From Mucilaginibacter sabulilitoris (lineage in GTDB: Bacteria; Bacteroidota; Bacteroidia; Sphingobacteriales; Sphingobacteriaceae), in NCBI RefSeq assembly GCF_034262375.1, contig NZ_CP139558.1:2046001-2110000 (forward strand): a stretch of DNA of 64,000 nt, in the 5' to 3' direction. Below, one piece after another: positions 39,528 to 49,230 of this stretch. The translations under genes and the position numbers were made by a program. Under the pieces are notes generated by a model, which ran no database searches, had not been told where the DNA came from, and was given only the letters and a program-made list of their open reading frames with translations. Position 1 is the stretch's first letter; each line of letters opens with the position of its first letter.

Positions 39528-40637
39528 ATGAAATTTTTTTACTTAATCATCGGAATCATATTATTAGCCAGTTATGATGGGTACTCGCAGAACTCTTTCC
39601 CAGCGACCGGCAATGTTGGCATTGGAACCTCAAACCCACAAACCTCACTGGATGTGCAACATATCGGTACCGGAAATACAGGAGCCATTGTCAGTATCCA
39701 GGGATTTGACGATAATGGAGGTGCTGGTGGCTATCTGCGGCTGGTCAAATCAAGAGGAACTACCGTGGGGACATTTACGACCACAGCCCTTGGCGACGGC
39801 TTCGGTACCGTCGATTTCATGGGCGTAACTGCCGGTAATGTGATTGGGTATGGTGCCCGTATTGTAGGCAGACAGGACGGAACAGCGGGCAATACTTATA
39901 TTCCCGGCAAACTCTCCTTTTTTACAGGAAATCTGTCCGATGCGCTTGTCGAACAGATGACGATAACTTCATCGGGTAACGTGGGTATCGGAGCACCAGC
40001 ACCAATTGCTGACTTTCAGATAGGAAACGGGTCGGTTGCATTATCATTTGGCAGTGCCAACAGCGCCAATTTACATTATGGGACCAGCTATATAGGTTTT
40101 AATGCAGCGCGAGCGAGTACGGGTTGGACCGTTGCAGGTAATGGAGTGAACAATGGCGGCGGAGTTATTTACAGTGACGTATTTGGCAACATCTATATGG
40201 CTCCCATTGCTTCCAATGGTGCGGGCGTTCAAACACTCGCCGATCTGGATATCAAAAGTAATATTGCTTTTAGTATTACTCCTGCTGGTGTGGTACGAGC
40301 CAAACAGATCAAAGTAGAAACGACCAACTGGCCGGACTATGTTTTTAAAAAGGATTATCAATTACCATCATTAACAGATGTCAAAGCCTACATTGATCAA
40401 AATCAACATTTACCGGAAATTCCATCAGAGCAGGAAATAGCCAAAGACGGATTGAACCTTGGCGAGATGAATAAACTGTTGATGAAGAAAGTGGAAGAGT
40501 TGACCTTGTATCTGATCGAGAAAGATAAAGAGAAAACAGAACAGGAACAGACCAACAAGGTGTTGACCGCTCAGATCAGTGAACTGAAAACACGACTGGA
40601 CTCGCTTTCCAAAGTACTTCAGGACAAGCAGCAATAA
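39528..40637 (+). CDS. Secreted tail-fibre-like stalk protein, paralogue
   Basis: A 369-residue protein with signal peptide (LIIGIILLASYDGYS). The body contains GNVGIGTSNPQTSLDVQH and SSGNVGIGAPAPIADFQI repeats typical of tail-fibre/cell-surface proteins. The C-terminal module (NWPDYVFKKDYQLPSL, LPEIPSEQEIAKDG, coiled coil to the end) is close to that of the preceding gene, while the bodies differ. It is co-directional with a 71-base gap to the gene before and 53 to the Rhs gene after. Likely an outer-surface fibre deployed with the Rhs proteins. Confidence 0.72.
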   Translation: MKFFYLIIGIILLASYDGYSQNSFPATGNVGIGTSNPQTSLDVQHIGTGNTGAIVSIQGFDDNGGAGGYLRLVKSRGTTVGTFTTTALGDGFGTVDFMGVTAGNVIGYGARIVGRQDGTAGNTYIPGKLSFFTGNLSDALVEQMTITSSGNVGIGAPAPIADFQIGNGSVALSFGSANSANLHYGTSYIGFNAARASTGWTVAGNGVNNGGGVIYSDVFGNIYMAPIASNGAGVQTLADLDIKSNIAFSITPAGVVRAKQIKVETTNWPDYVFKKDYQLPSLTDVKAYIDQNQHLPEIPSEQEIAKDGLNLGEMNKLLMKKVEELTLYLIEKDKEKTEQEQTNKVLTAQISELKTRLDSLSKVLQDKQQ

Positions 40638-40690
40638 AATGCGGAGCTGATTAAACCAATTACCAATAAACCTAAATTACTAATATTGCT

Positions 40691-43600
40691 ATGAAATATT
40701 TTTGGTTAATAATAATCTGCATTGCTGCTTGTATGATTTCTCAACAGCAAGCAAAAGGACAAACGCCACCACCTTCTTACATACCTAATGTAATCCCCCC
40801 TTCGCCAAATGCTGCGACATTGATGAAGTTCGTTGATGTCCCGGTTAGTCCTTATACAGGGACAGCGGATGTTTCGGTTCCCATTTATACCATTAAAACA
40901 AAAGGGATCGAGGTCCCCATCAGCTTAGCCTATCATACAGGAGGGATAAGATTAGCGGAAGAAGCAGGCAGTACCGGATTAGGCTGGGCACTTAATGCCG
41001 GGGGGATGATTTCCAGAACGATCAACGATAAGGATGATATGGGAGGGAAATATTTTGGCACTGATGTACCCCAGCCCGCCGGAGATCTTTCAGAATATCA
41101 GCCGGCAAATAACCATCTCAATGAGCCGCTTGAAATCAATGTAAATAAATATATCACGAAATTTGATTGCAGTTACATGGTAAATTTTGGCCCTGGGCTG
41201 GGAGTTGGATATAACTTTTTGACGCCTTTCGGTGGCGGTCTTAACGATTATATTTATGACCTGGAGCCGGATACTTATAGTTATAATTTTGCGGGTAAAT
41301 CCGGGAAATTCATCATAACCCGTGATAAGCGGATTGTCCTGGAAAAGCAGGATAATATCAAAGTTCAGTTTATTCAAAATACCCAGGATCAAACAACCTG
41401 CACATTTGTCATTACAGATGAGGAAGGGAACAAATTCTACTTTAATGATATTGAAAGGGTAGGTTCGGCTACACTTGCCCAATTAAGCCCCAGTTCCTGG
41501 CACCTGTCAAAAATCGTAACCCAGCAGAATGAAACCATTCAGTTCTTATATGAAGCCAGTGGTACCACTACAACTATACCTGCCAACTATCAGTTATACA
41601 ATTACTTTTGCACCGAGAGCCTGATTAACAGTAACGCGGCTGCTACAAATTATCAGAATATTACGCTGAAGACCATTGACTTCCCGACGGGGCAGTTGCA
41701 GTTTGTATCTGATTTCAGCCGTACTGACCTGGCAGGTGCCAACAAGTTAAATGCAATAAAACTATACGCTAAAACAAACTCAGGCTTAAAATATTTAAAT
41801 GAACGTGATTTATATTATTCCTATTTTAATCCTAATACAAGTGGATCAGAGCGGTTGAGATTAGATAGTATCAAGGAAATTTCCGGAAGCAATTCACTTA
41901 AACCTTATGCATTTGATTATAATCTGCCAACGAATGGAGACTACAGTAAACATTCCTATAGTATAGATCACTGGGGTTTTTATAATGGAGCGGGAAATAC
42001 CATATTGATACCAAGTGTAAATGTGTTATTTGAGTCGCCTTCTATACAGTCTCAGATTTTTACATTCAACGGTGCTAACAGAGAGCCTTCACCTTTCGGA
42101 GTACAACAGGTTTACGCCTTGCAAAAAATAACGTATCCGACAGGCGGGAGTTCTGTGATCGATTATGAACCAAATACTTATGATGAGCGCCAATCTACCC
42201 TGGGTCAGCAGCAGGAAAATCCAAATGTGGTACTTACAACTGTCGATACCGTATTAAATATCAGATCCTCAAGCAGCGGGACGATCGACTTCAGTAAGAT
42301 ATTTCCGATAATCCCTAATGGCCAATCCGGCACTAATGCGACGTTAACAGTGGCTTTCGTATCTAATTACAGCACTGGCTGGCCTTATCAGGACAGGGCT
42401 GGCTATAACCGCTGCTATTTTGAATTTGTCGGACAACATATTGATTTATCCAGTTCAAACCTGACCTGCGGAGGGCCTGTCTGTAGTATTGCCATTCCGC
42501 TAAATATTCAGGCACCGGTTAATGTTCCCTATCAGTGGACTGCTTATTATGATTCTTCCGCTATCCCACCTGCCGACTTTTCAGAGATTCATGTGACGGT
42601 GCAGTTCCAGGCTTCCAAAACGGCGGTAAACAACAACAATCCCACGCTTACCGGCGGAGGACTAAGAGTCCATACGCTTACGGATTACACTTCATCAGGA
42701 GTAGTTGCAAAGAAAAGGGCCTGGGATTATCACTATGGATCATCTGGTCAATACACTTATGGCAAACTCATGTCTACTCCTTCTTATGTTCATAAAGAGC
42801 TCGCTGCCACATCGGAGGGAGGATCTTGTTTGGGGTTGGTATTGTACAGCAGTAGTAACACGAATTTGACCAGTGCGATACAGGGAAATATTGTCGGTTA
42901 CAGTCAGGTCACTGAATTTACCATTAATCCGCTGAACAGCCTTGATAACGGTAAGATTGTTTACAATTATGTCAATAACATTGATTCGCTTATAAATTAC
43001 GGAGGACTAAGATATCCGGGTATTCCCAATATGGGCGACAATCTCAATGGGTCATTATTATCAAAAATAACTTACCGAAATACGGGTGGCCAGTATTTCA
43101 AAGTCAACGAATCACATAATTACGCACATGTAACTAACCGGATAGTTTACTACAGCGCAAAATATCGTGATAAGCAAGGGGGATCAACGGGCAATTGTGA
43201 TGGACAAACGGGAACAACCAATGCCGGAATAGCAGAGTTTTTTCCATCGATCAAGTCAGAACGTGTGCTGCAGGATTCTACCCAGGAGATCACCTACGAT
43301 AATGATACCACTAAATATATAGTGAGCAGCAGTAAAATGTTTTACGACAACCCGGTGCATTATCAACTAACCCGCCAGGTTACTACGGATAGCAGGGGAA
43401 ACAAACACGTGAGCAAAGTCACCTATCCGCAGGATTATATCGTTTCAGGAGGGCTGACCAACAATACGATCCTGGATACGCTGATCCGGCGCAATATGCT
43501 TGCTGAAACGATCGAAAAACGGGACAGCATCTTTTACCGCGGAGTGGCGACCGGACTTGTTGATGCCGCATCCTTTACCAAGTATAAACAGTTAAACACC

Positions 43601-44359
43601 GGAACGGTCGTGCCTGATAAAATGTACAAGCTGGATGTTGTCAAACCCGTGAACGACTTTCAGGGGATGATGGTCAGTGGTAATACCATCAGCCAGGACA
43701 GCCGTTACCGGCAGCTGATTAATTTTGACGGCTATGATCATGTGGGCAATGTTTCGCAATACACGGTAACGGATAAACCGCCTGTCTCCATTATCTGGGA
43801 TTATAAAAGAGTGTCCCCCATTGCGCAGGTGAGCAACGCGGATTCCCTGTCGGTGGCCTATACCAGTTTTGAGGCAGATGGTATGGGACACTGGAGCGTG
43901 GCATCTGCAACAAGAGTCACCACAAACGCTCTAAGCGGCGCAAACGCCTATAATCTGGGCAACGGTTCCATCAGCAAATCCGGTCTGACGGCAACGAACA
44001 ACTATATCGTATCCTACTGGACAACAAACACCGGCCCCTTAACTATTGCAGGAACCATGAGCGGTTACCCGGTAAAAGGAGCTACGAATAAAGGCTGGAC
44101 CTACTATGAACACCAAATAACCGGAGTTTCTACGGTTACAGTGTCGGGAACCGGCAATATTGACGAGCTTAGGTTGTATCCGGCAGGCGGACAGATGACG
44201 ACCTATACTTATGACCCGTTAGTCGGAGTGACAAGTTTAACCGATGCAAAAAACCAGGTCAGCTACTATGAGTATGATGGTTTCCAGCGATTGCGTGATG
44301 TAAGGGACCAGGATGGGAACATCGTGAAACATGTAGACTATCATTACCAGGGACAATAA
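40691..44359 (+). CDS. Giant Rhs-type secreted protein without tip (first half of pair)
   Basis: A 1222-residue secreted protein. Signal peptide (residues about 1-23, ending AKG), then VPVSPYTGTADVSVPIYTI and VPISLAYHTGGIRLAEEAGS, the typical N-terminal region of Bacteroidota Rhs-family proteins. The C-terminal 60 residues carry YD-type repeat units (TYTYDPLVGVTSLTDAKNQ, YYEYDGFQRLRDVRDQDGN) but end before any Rhs core or toxin. The following gene supplies those, with a gap of only 31 bases. It is inferred to be a shell or scaffold half. No membrane anchor or type 9 domain was seen. Confidence 0.82.
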   Translation: MKYFWLIIICIAACMISQQQAKGQTPPPSYIPNVIPPSPNAATLMKFVDVPVSPYTGTADVSVPIYTIKTKGIEVPISLAYHTGGIRLAEEAGSTGLGWALNAGGMISRTINDKDDMGGKYFGTDVPQPAGDLSEYQPANNHLNEPLEINVNKYITKFDCSYMVNFGPGLGVGYNFLTPFGGGLNDYIYDLEPDTYSYNFAGKSGKFIITRDKRIVLEKQDNIKVQFIQNTQDQTTCTFVITDEEGNKFYFNDIERVGSATLAQLSPSSWHLSKIVTQQNETIQFLYEASGTTTTIPANYQLYNYFCTESLINSNAAATNYQNITLKTIDFPTGQLQFVSDFSRTDLAGANKLNAIKLYAKTNSGLKYLNERDLYYSYFNPNTSGSERLRLDSIKEISGSNSLKPYAFDYNLPTNGDYSKHSYSIDHWGFYNGAGNTILIPSVNVLFESPSIQSQIFTFNGANREPSPFGVQQVYALQKITYPTGGSSVIDYEPNTYDERQSTLGQQQENPNVVLTTVDTVLNIRSSSSGTIDFSKIFPIIPNGQSGTNATLTVAFVSNYSTGWPYQDRAGYNRCYFEFVGQHIDLSSSNLTCGGPVCSIAIPLNIQAPVNVPYQWTAYYDSSAIPPADFSEIHVTVQFQASKTAVNNNNPTLTGGGLRVHTLTDYTSSGVVAKKRAWDYHYGSSGQYTYGKLMSTPSYVHKELAATSEGGSCLGLVLYSSSNTNLTSAIQGNIVGYSQVTEFTINPLNSLDNGKIVYNYVNNIDSLINYGGLRYPGIPNMGDNLNGSLLSKITYRNTGGQYFKVNESHNYAHVTNRIVYYSAKYRDKQGGSTGNCDGQTGTTNAGIAEFFPSIKSERVLQDSTQEITYDNDTTKYIVSSSKMFYDNPVHYQLTRQVTTDSRGNKHVSKVTYPQDYIVSGGLTNNTILDTLIRRNMLAETIEKRDSIFYRGVATGLVDAASFTKYKQLNTGTVVPDKMYKLDVVKPVNDFQGMMVSGNTISQDSRYRQLINFDGYDHVGNVSQYTVTDKPPVSIIWDYKRVSPIAQVSNADSLSVAYTSFEADGMGHWSVASATRVTTNALSGANAYNLGNGSISKSGLTATNNYIVSYWTTNTGPLTIAGTMSGYPVKGATNKGWTYYEHQITGVSTVTVSGTGNIDELRLYPAGGQMTTYTYDPLVGVTSLTDAKNQVSYYEYDGFQRLRDVRDQDGNIVKHVDYHYQGQ

Positions 44360-44390
44360 GCAGATCAATAACCTAAAGAACCTTCATCAT

Positions 44391-47300
44391 ATGATCATCA
44401 ATCATCATTATAAATACCTGCTTGCTGTATGGAGTATATTACTCTGGACCTTAGGTGCAGTGGCACAAACAGAGGTAACTACGCCAATGACAGGTACACC
44501 CTCGGCAGGAGAATATTATAGCACCAGCAGCATCACGTTAAGTCCGAACTTTAGTTTTACAGCTACAGCGGGGAATAGCTTTCATGCCTATATCCAGAGT
44601 ATAGATTGTCAGCCGCTGAATCTGAGCCTTAGCGTAAACCAAAATTATATCCTGACCTCGGTACCCCTTATCGGAGGTTTTACCAGTAACGGGTCCGGGG
44701 TAAACACGGGAAGCTTCGCAAACCGAAGCACCTGCGAGCTGATGCAGAGCGTAACCTATTTTGACGGTTTGGGACGGCCTTTACAATCCATACAGATCAA
44801 AGGCTCCCCGGACGGGCGCGATATCGTGCAGCCTGTGGCGTATGATCCTTACGGTAGGGAAGCTATAAAATATCTCCCCTATGCCGCGGTCTCAAGCAGC
44901 AGCAACGGAAGCTATAAGGGAACCGCAATGGCGGACCAGTCCTCGTTTTATATCAGCCCTTCTGGAAGTACCTGGAAGGCACCGGGCGTCGTGGTCATTC
45001 CTGCAGTCGGCGGAACTTCGCCGACATTTGCCCAAACGGTCTTTGAACCTTCCCCGCTGAACCGGATAATCGAACAGGGGGCGCAAGGCGCGGACTGGCA
45101 GCCTGCCGCAGGTCATACGGTCAAACAGGTATACACGATAAACAATATCAATGCGCTGACGGATACCGGGAACACAAGATTGGCAGCGATGTATATTGCC
45201 ACAGCTAATGCTAATGGCAGCCGGAGCTTAACAAGGGCAGCCGGAGCCGCGGGCAATTACCCGGCCGGTCAGCTGTATGTAACCATAAGCAAGGATGAGA
45301 ACTGGAAGAGCGGCCGGGGAGGTACGACGGAAGAATATAAGGATAAGGAAGGGCACGTGGTACTCAAACGTACATTCAACTATACCGGGACGACACTACA
45401 GATCTTGTCGACGTATTATGTATACGATGAATTGGGGAACCTGGCCTATGTGCTTCCTCCGGGAACCAACCCTGACGGAACAGGTGTCCCCACTACAGTG
45501 AGTAGCCTGGGTTATAGTTACCGTTATGATGAGCGAAACCGGCTGACACAAAAAAAGATCCCCGGAAAAGGCTGGGAGTTTACAGTCTATAATAAACTGG
45601 ACCAACCGGTACTCACCCAGGATAGTACCCAAAGAACGGCCAACCAGTGGACAACAACTAAATATGATGCGCTTGGCCGGGTGATCATTACCGGGCTATG
45701 GAACGCGGGCTCGGTTATTCCTTTAACCACCTTGCAGGGCAGCATCTATGGAGGGAGCCAGTGGGATATTAGGAATACCGCAGATAATACGACCGGGTAT
45801 ACCATCACGAGCTATCCCGCACTGAGCAAGACATTGACGGTGAACTATTATGATGACTATAGTGGCATTCCGAATATTCCGGGGGACTTTGTGGTAACGG
45901 GGAACAGTACAATGACACGGGGACTGCTGACAGCGACCAGGACAGCGGTGCTCAATACCATTACCAGCGCGACCCCGGATTATCTCTGGACAGCACATTA
46001 TTATGACGATCAGGGCCGGAACACCGTATCCTACCAGCAGCATGATTTGGGCGGGACGGTGAGCCCTTATAACTACGACGTGGTCAATACGAGCTATAAT
46101 TTTACCAATAAGCCGGACAGTGTCCGTCGCCAACATTATACCAAGACTACGGCAGGTACGGCCAAACAATTAGCAGTAACAGTAGATAACCAGTATCGTT
46201 ATGACCATATGGGCAGGAAATTGAGTACCTGGGAGCAGCTTACTAATCCCGGGCAGCCGGCGGGTACAAGGACACTCATCTCCCAAGCGGAATATAATGA
46301 GATCGGCCAATTGTATAAAAAACACCTGCACAGTACGGATAGCGTAACGTTCCGGCAGGATATCACCTATGCGTATAATGAAAGGGGTTGGCTGCTGAAG
46401 AGCACGTCGCCTTTATTCTCCGAGCAATTGTATTACAATACCGGAACGAACAAGCAGTATAATGGTAATATTGCCTACCAGTTCTGGGGAGCAGGATCAA
46501 CGCTGGATAAAAACTACACTTATGGCTATGATCAGCTGAACCGGCTGACTTCAGGAAATTCGACACTGGGTAACAATGAAAATAGTATTACCTATGATAA
46601 TATGGGTAATATCACAGCGTTGAAGCGGTATGGCACCAGCTCATTGATTGATCAGTTGAGTTATACTTATGCTACAAATAGCGTCAAACTGGCCAGCGTC
46701 AATGATGCGACCACGAGCGATGCGGGCCAAAAACAGGGCACGACGAGTTATACCTATGACGGCAACGGTAACCTGAAATCAGACAACAGCAAAGGTATCA
46801 CCAGTATTACGTATAACCTGCTGAACCTGCCGCAGGTGATCACGGGCAAGAGCACGACGTATACCTACGATGCCACGGGGCAGAAGCTCAGCCGGGTAAT
46901 CGGCACGGACCGGACCGACTACATAGGGGGCATCCAATATGAAAACGGCACGATCAGCTTTATTCAGACAGAGGAAGGCAGGGCATTGCCGAACGGAGGT
47001 ACGAACTATAACTATGAATACACGTTAGCAGACCATTTGGGTAACAGCCGGGTGAACTTTGACACTGCCACGGGTACGGCTAGGCTGGTACAAACGGACG
47101 ATTATTATCCTTTCGGGATGGATATTAAATCGGGTACGATACCAAGCGTGAAAAATAACTATCTTTATAATAGAAAGGAATTGCAGGAAAACTTGGGATT
47201 ATATGATTACGGTGCACGTTTCTACGACCCTGTGATAGCAAGATGGACAACCGTTGATCCGTTGGCGGAGAAAGGAAGAAGGTGGTCACCTTACGCTTAT

Positions 47301-47927
47301 GTATTCAATAATCCAATGCGTTTTATCGACCCAGACGGTATGTGGGGTGATATTTATAATCTAAATGGAACTCACGTTGGTAATGATGGTGTAAAAGACG
47401 ATAAGGTTTATGTTCAAAAGAATAAAGACGATACCCAATTAACAAAGGAACAGTCTCTTGCGGCTGAAAAGTCTGGTGCAGTTCAAAAATTAGACATTGG
47501 TGAAAAAGAACTTGAACATTTTGCAGCTAATGTATATAATGAAACGCCGGGACTTGGTAAGACGGAAAGTGATAAAGTTGCCAGCGCAATGGTAAATAGG
47601 GCAAAATCACATAAACAAAGCATTATGGTGATGCTGAATAACGTAATGTTTAATGGTGATAGTGAGGAAAAGAAGATGTCAGAAACATGGAGAAATACAG
47701 ATTCGAAAGGTAAATATCCAGGACACAAGTTCCCGATAAGGAACGTTGCAACGAATAATTATCGTGAATTCATGAATACCTCGGTAGATGGCAGAAATAG
47801 CGTGTCCGCTTTCAAAACTGCCGTTAGATCTACAGTAATTCAGTTTACTTTTGGCGTTGACTTAGTTAATGGAGCTGACTCTTGGCGAGGTGATGGGCAG
47901 CATAATCATTATTCAACAGGGAATTAA
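44391..47927 (+). CDS. Rhs polymorphic toxin with DUF6443 domain and putative cell-wall-hydrolase tip
   Basis: 1178 residues: signal peptide (ending about GAVAQ), a DUF6443-type domain (VTYFDGLGRPLQSIQIKG, DGRDIVQPVAYDPYGRE), many YD repeats, then the Rhs core ending with YDYGARFYDPVIARW, SPYAYVFNNPMRFIDPDG. The variable tip (about 985-1178) is unlike the core in composition. It contains ELEHFAANVYNETPG and ASAMVNRAKSHK, which follow the SleB-type hydrolase pattern (E in an 'A-xx-Y-xE' helix, then 'VA-x-VxNR'). A peptidoglycan-degrading role is inferred from this alone. The candidate immunity gene starts one base after the stop. Confidence 0.85.
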   Translation: MIINHHYKYLLAVWSILLWTLGAVAQTEVTTPMTGTPSAGEYYSTSSITLSPNFSFTATAGNSFHAYIQSIDCQPLNLSLSVNQNYILTSVPLIGGFTSNGSGVNTGSFANRSTCELMQSVTYFDGLGRPLQSIQIKGSPDGRDIVQPVAYDPYGREAIKYLPYAAVSSSSNGSYKGTAMADQSSFYISPSGSTWKAPGVVVIPAVGGTSPTFAQTVFEPSPLNRIIEQGAQGADWQPAAGHTVKQVYTINNINALTDTGNTRLAAMYIATANANGSRSLTRAAGAAGNYPAGQLYVTISKDENWKSGRGGTTEEYKDKEGHVVLKRTFNYTGTTLQILSTYYVYDELGNLAYVLPPGTNPDGTGVPTTVSSLGYSYRYDERNRLTQKKIPGKGWEFTVYNKLDQPVLTQDSTQRTANQWTTTKYDALGRVIITGLWNAGSVIPLTTLQGSIYGGSQWDIRNTADNTTGYTITSYPALSKTLTVNYYDDYSGIPNIPGDFVVTGNSTMTRGLLTATRTAVLNTITSATPDYLWTAHYYDDQGRNTVSYQQHDLGGTVSPYNYDVVNTSYNFTNKPDSVRRQHYTKTTAGTAKQLAVTVDNQYRYDHMGRKLSTWEQLTNPGQPAGTRTLISQAEYNEIGQLYKKHLHSTDSVTFRQDITYAYNERGWLLKSTSPLFSEQLYYNTGTNKQYNGNIAYQFWGAGSTLDKNYTYGYDQLNRLTSGNSTLGNNENSITYDNMGNITALKRYGTSSLIDQLSYTYATNSVKLASVNDATTSDAGQKQGTTSYTYDGNGNLKSDNSKGITSITYNLLNLPQVITGKSTTYTYDATGQKLSRVIGTDRTDYIGGIQYENGTISFIQTEEGRALPNGGTNYNYEYTLADHLGNSRVNFDTATGTARLVQTDDYYPFGMDIKSGTIPSVKNNYLYNRKELQENLGLYDYGARFYDPVIARWTTVDPLAEKGRRWSPYAYVFNNPMRFIDPDGMWGDIYNLNGTHVGNDGVKDDKVYVQKNKDDTQLTKEQSLAAEKSGAVQKLDIGEKELEHFAANVYNETPGLGKTESDKVASAMVNRAKSHKQSIMVMLNNVMFNGDSEEKKMSETWRNTDSKGKYPGHKFPIRNVATNNYREFMNTSVDGRNSVSAFKTAVRSTVIQFTFGVDLVNGADSWRGDGQHNHYSTGN

Positions 47928-47928
47928 C

Positions 47929-48696
47929 ATGAAAAATATAATCTTAATCTGTATGCTTTTTACATTGGCTAAAAGCGGAGAAGTAAGCAGTTTGCCAACA
48001 ATCGATAATAGTAAAAAACCGAATTATAGCATGATCGTTGATAGTAGCTCTATTATCAACGGTCTCTATAAAAATCTTAAAGTCATTCCTTCGATCGATG
48101 GGTACGCATTCGGCTATAAACACACTTACGATCCCAAAAGTAAAATCATAAAAATTGTGTGTGCAAAAAAAATTGGTGACACCAATGTGGAATATGATGT
48201 GGAGTTGAAAGATACCAATGGTGTGTACACTCGAAATTCCTTTTCCATAGGGGATGATTATAAATACATCACGAGTTATTTCCTTTTAGACGGCATAAAA
48301 CTATCACTTAATAAAGTGCATGCATTGAATAGTGAAGACGATTTTTTAACCCAGATTAGCAACATTTGGAGTAGCGGTAATACCGTCCCAACCATAAAGG
48401 TTTACAAACCAGCAAAAAATAAAATCGTTCTGATAAAAGGAATAGACACTTTTTGTAATGGACATAATTGTACAGATTATGTAGTTTATATATTACAAAA
48501 AGAGAATGGTAAGGGAAGCATAAATGCTATACATTTTGATGGAACAAACGGTTGTTATGACTTTAATAACTTCAAACTGTTTTATAGTTCAAAGGATGTT
48601 ACTCCAGCCATTTTGGTACCTAAAAATAGCCGTCCTGTTAAATCAAAACATGATGTTGATACGTACAAAATCCACTTTGAAGGTATAAAAAGATGA
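47929..48696 (+). CDS. Candidate immunity protein with signal peptide
   Basis: A 255-residue protein with an N-terminal export signal (KNIILICMLFTLAKSG). The start is the ATG one base after the Rhs stop, arguing for tight coupling. No known domain was recognised; the mature part contains two Cys (FCNGHNC) that could form a disulfide in the periplasm. Position right after the toxin tip is the standard for immunity genes. Export to the periplasm would match a toxin that attacks peptidoglycan. Function is inferred from context only. Confidence 0.6.
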   Translation: MKNIILICMLFTLAKSGEVSSLPTIDNSKKPNYSMIVDSSSIINGLYKNLKVIPSIDGYAFGYKHTYDPKSKIIKIVCAKKIGDTNVEYDVELKDTNGVYTRNSFSIGDDYKYITSYFLLDGIKLSLNKVHALNSEDDFLTQISNIWSSGNTVPTIKVYKPAKNKIVLIKGIDTFCNGHNCTDYVVYILQKENGKGSINAIHFDGTNGCYDFNNFKLFYSSKDVTPAILVPKNSRPVKSKHDVDTYKIHFEGIKR

Positions 48697-48887
48697 AAAG
48701 CTTAAGCCTAATAATATTGCTAAGCATTGCTTGTACCGCAGGAGCGCAAACAGCAAAACAGGACAGCGCTCACCGCGCATATCACTTGCAGCATAAGAAA
48801 GACCCTAAGCAGCATAACCCTTATGCGTTTGCGGACAGTGCAAAAGGCAAAAAGCCAGCAACAAAACCAAAGAAAAAAACAAACTGA
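48693..48887 (+). CDS. Small secreted basic protein
   Basis: A 64-residue protein with a clear signal peptide (SLIILLSIACTAGA, cleavage before QTAKQD), then a Lys/His-rich basic tail ending KPATKPKKKTN. Its ATG overlaps the stop of the upstream gene (ATGA), so it is translationally coupled to the immunity gene. No family recognised. It could be a second immunity component or a cell-wall-binding peptide; neither is supported by motif. Confidence 0.55.
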   Translation: MKSLSLIILLSIACTAGAQTAKQDSAHRAYHLQHKKDPKQHNPYAFADSAKGKKPATKPKKKTN

Positions 48888-48897
48888 TATCAAATGA

Positions 48898-48921
48898 CAA
48901 AGCCCCTGAAAAGGGGCTTTG
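48898..48921 (+). terminator. Terminator after the toxin-immunity unit
   Basis: Perfect 9-bp inverted repeat (CAAAGCCCC / GGGGCTTTG) around a 6-base loop, 11 bases after the small secreted gene. A long T run is lacking, but A-rich and T-rich flanks permit bidirectional use, also ending the broken HTH gene on the other strand. Confidence 0.7.
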
Positions 48922-48938
48922 CTCGTTAATAAGTGTCT

Positions 48939-49230
48939 TTACTTAACAAGTTCCTGAATATGCCTCTTGGTGATAAAAGCATCGATAAATGTCTTCACAA
49001 GATGTTTGTCCTCCGGACTAAATAACTCCACTTCTTTAAACTGTTTGAGCAACTCCCGGTCGGTCAGTTGCACCGTTACTGAAGCATCGTTCACATCATC
49101 ATTTACAGGTAATCGGTCGTAGTATCTAATGCTTTAGCCAGCTTAGAAAGCATGTCAGCTGCGGGCTTGGCCTTGCCTGTCTCATAGCGGCCAATCGGTA
49201 CATAGGAGTTCAGGTGATCTTTTGTTAAGC
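48939..49230 (-). pseudogene. Broken XRE-family HTH regulator
   Basis: Read on the minus strand: LNSYVPIGRYETGKAKPAAD and LSKLAKALDTTTDYL, followed by a stop; a shift of one base near 49104-49108 resumes the frame as VNDDVNDASVTVQLTDRELL... ending in LVK. The first half matches the second part of an XRE helix-turn-helix plus the usual 'ALGVTTDYLL' helix. The recognition helix is shortened and the 5' end is missing. It is thus a decayed regulator; its position between two toxin-immunity units suggests the region once had extra genes. Confidence 0.65.
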
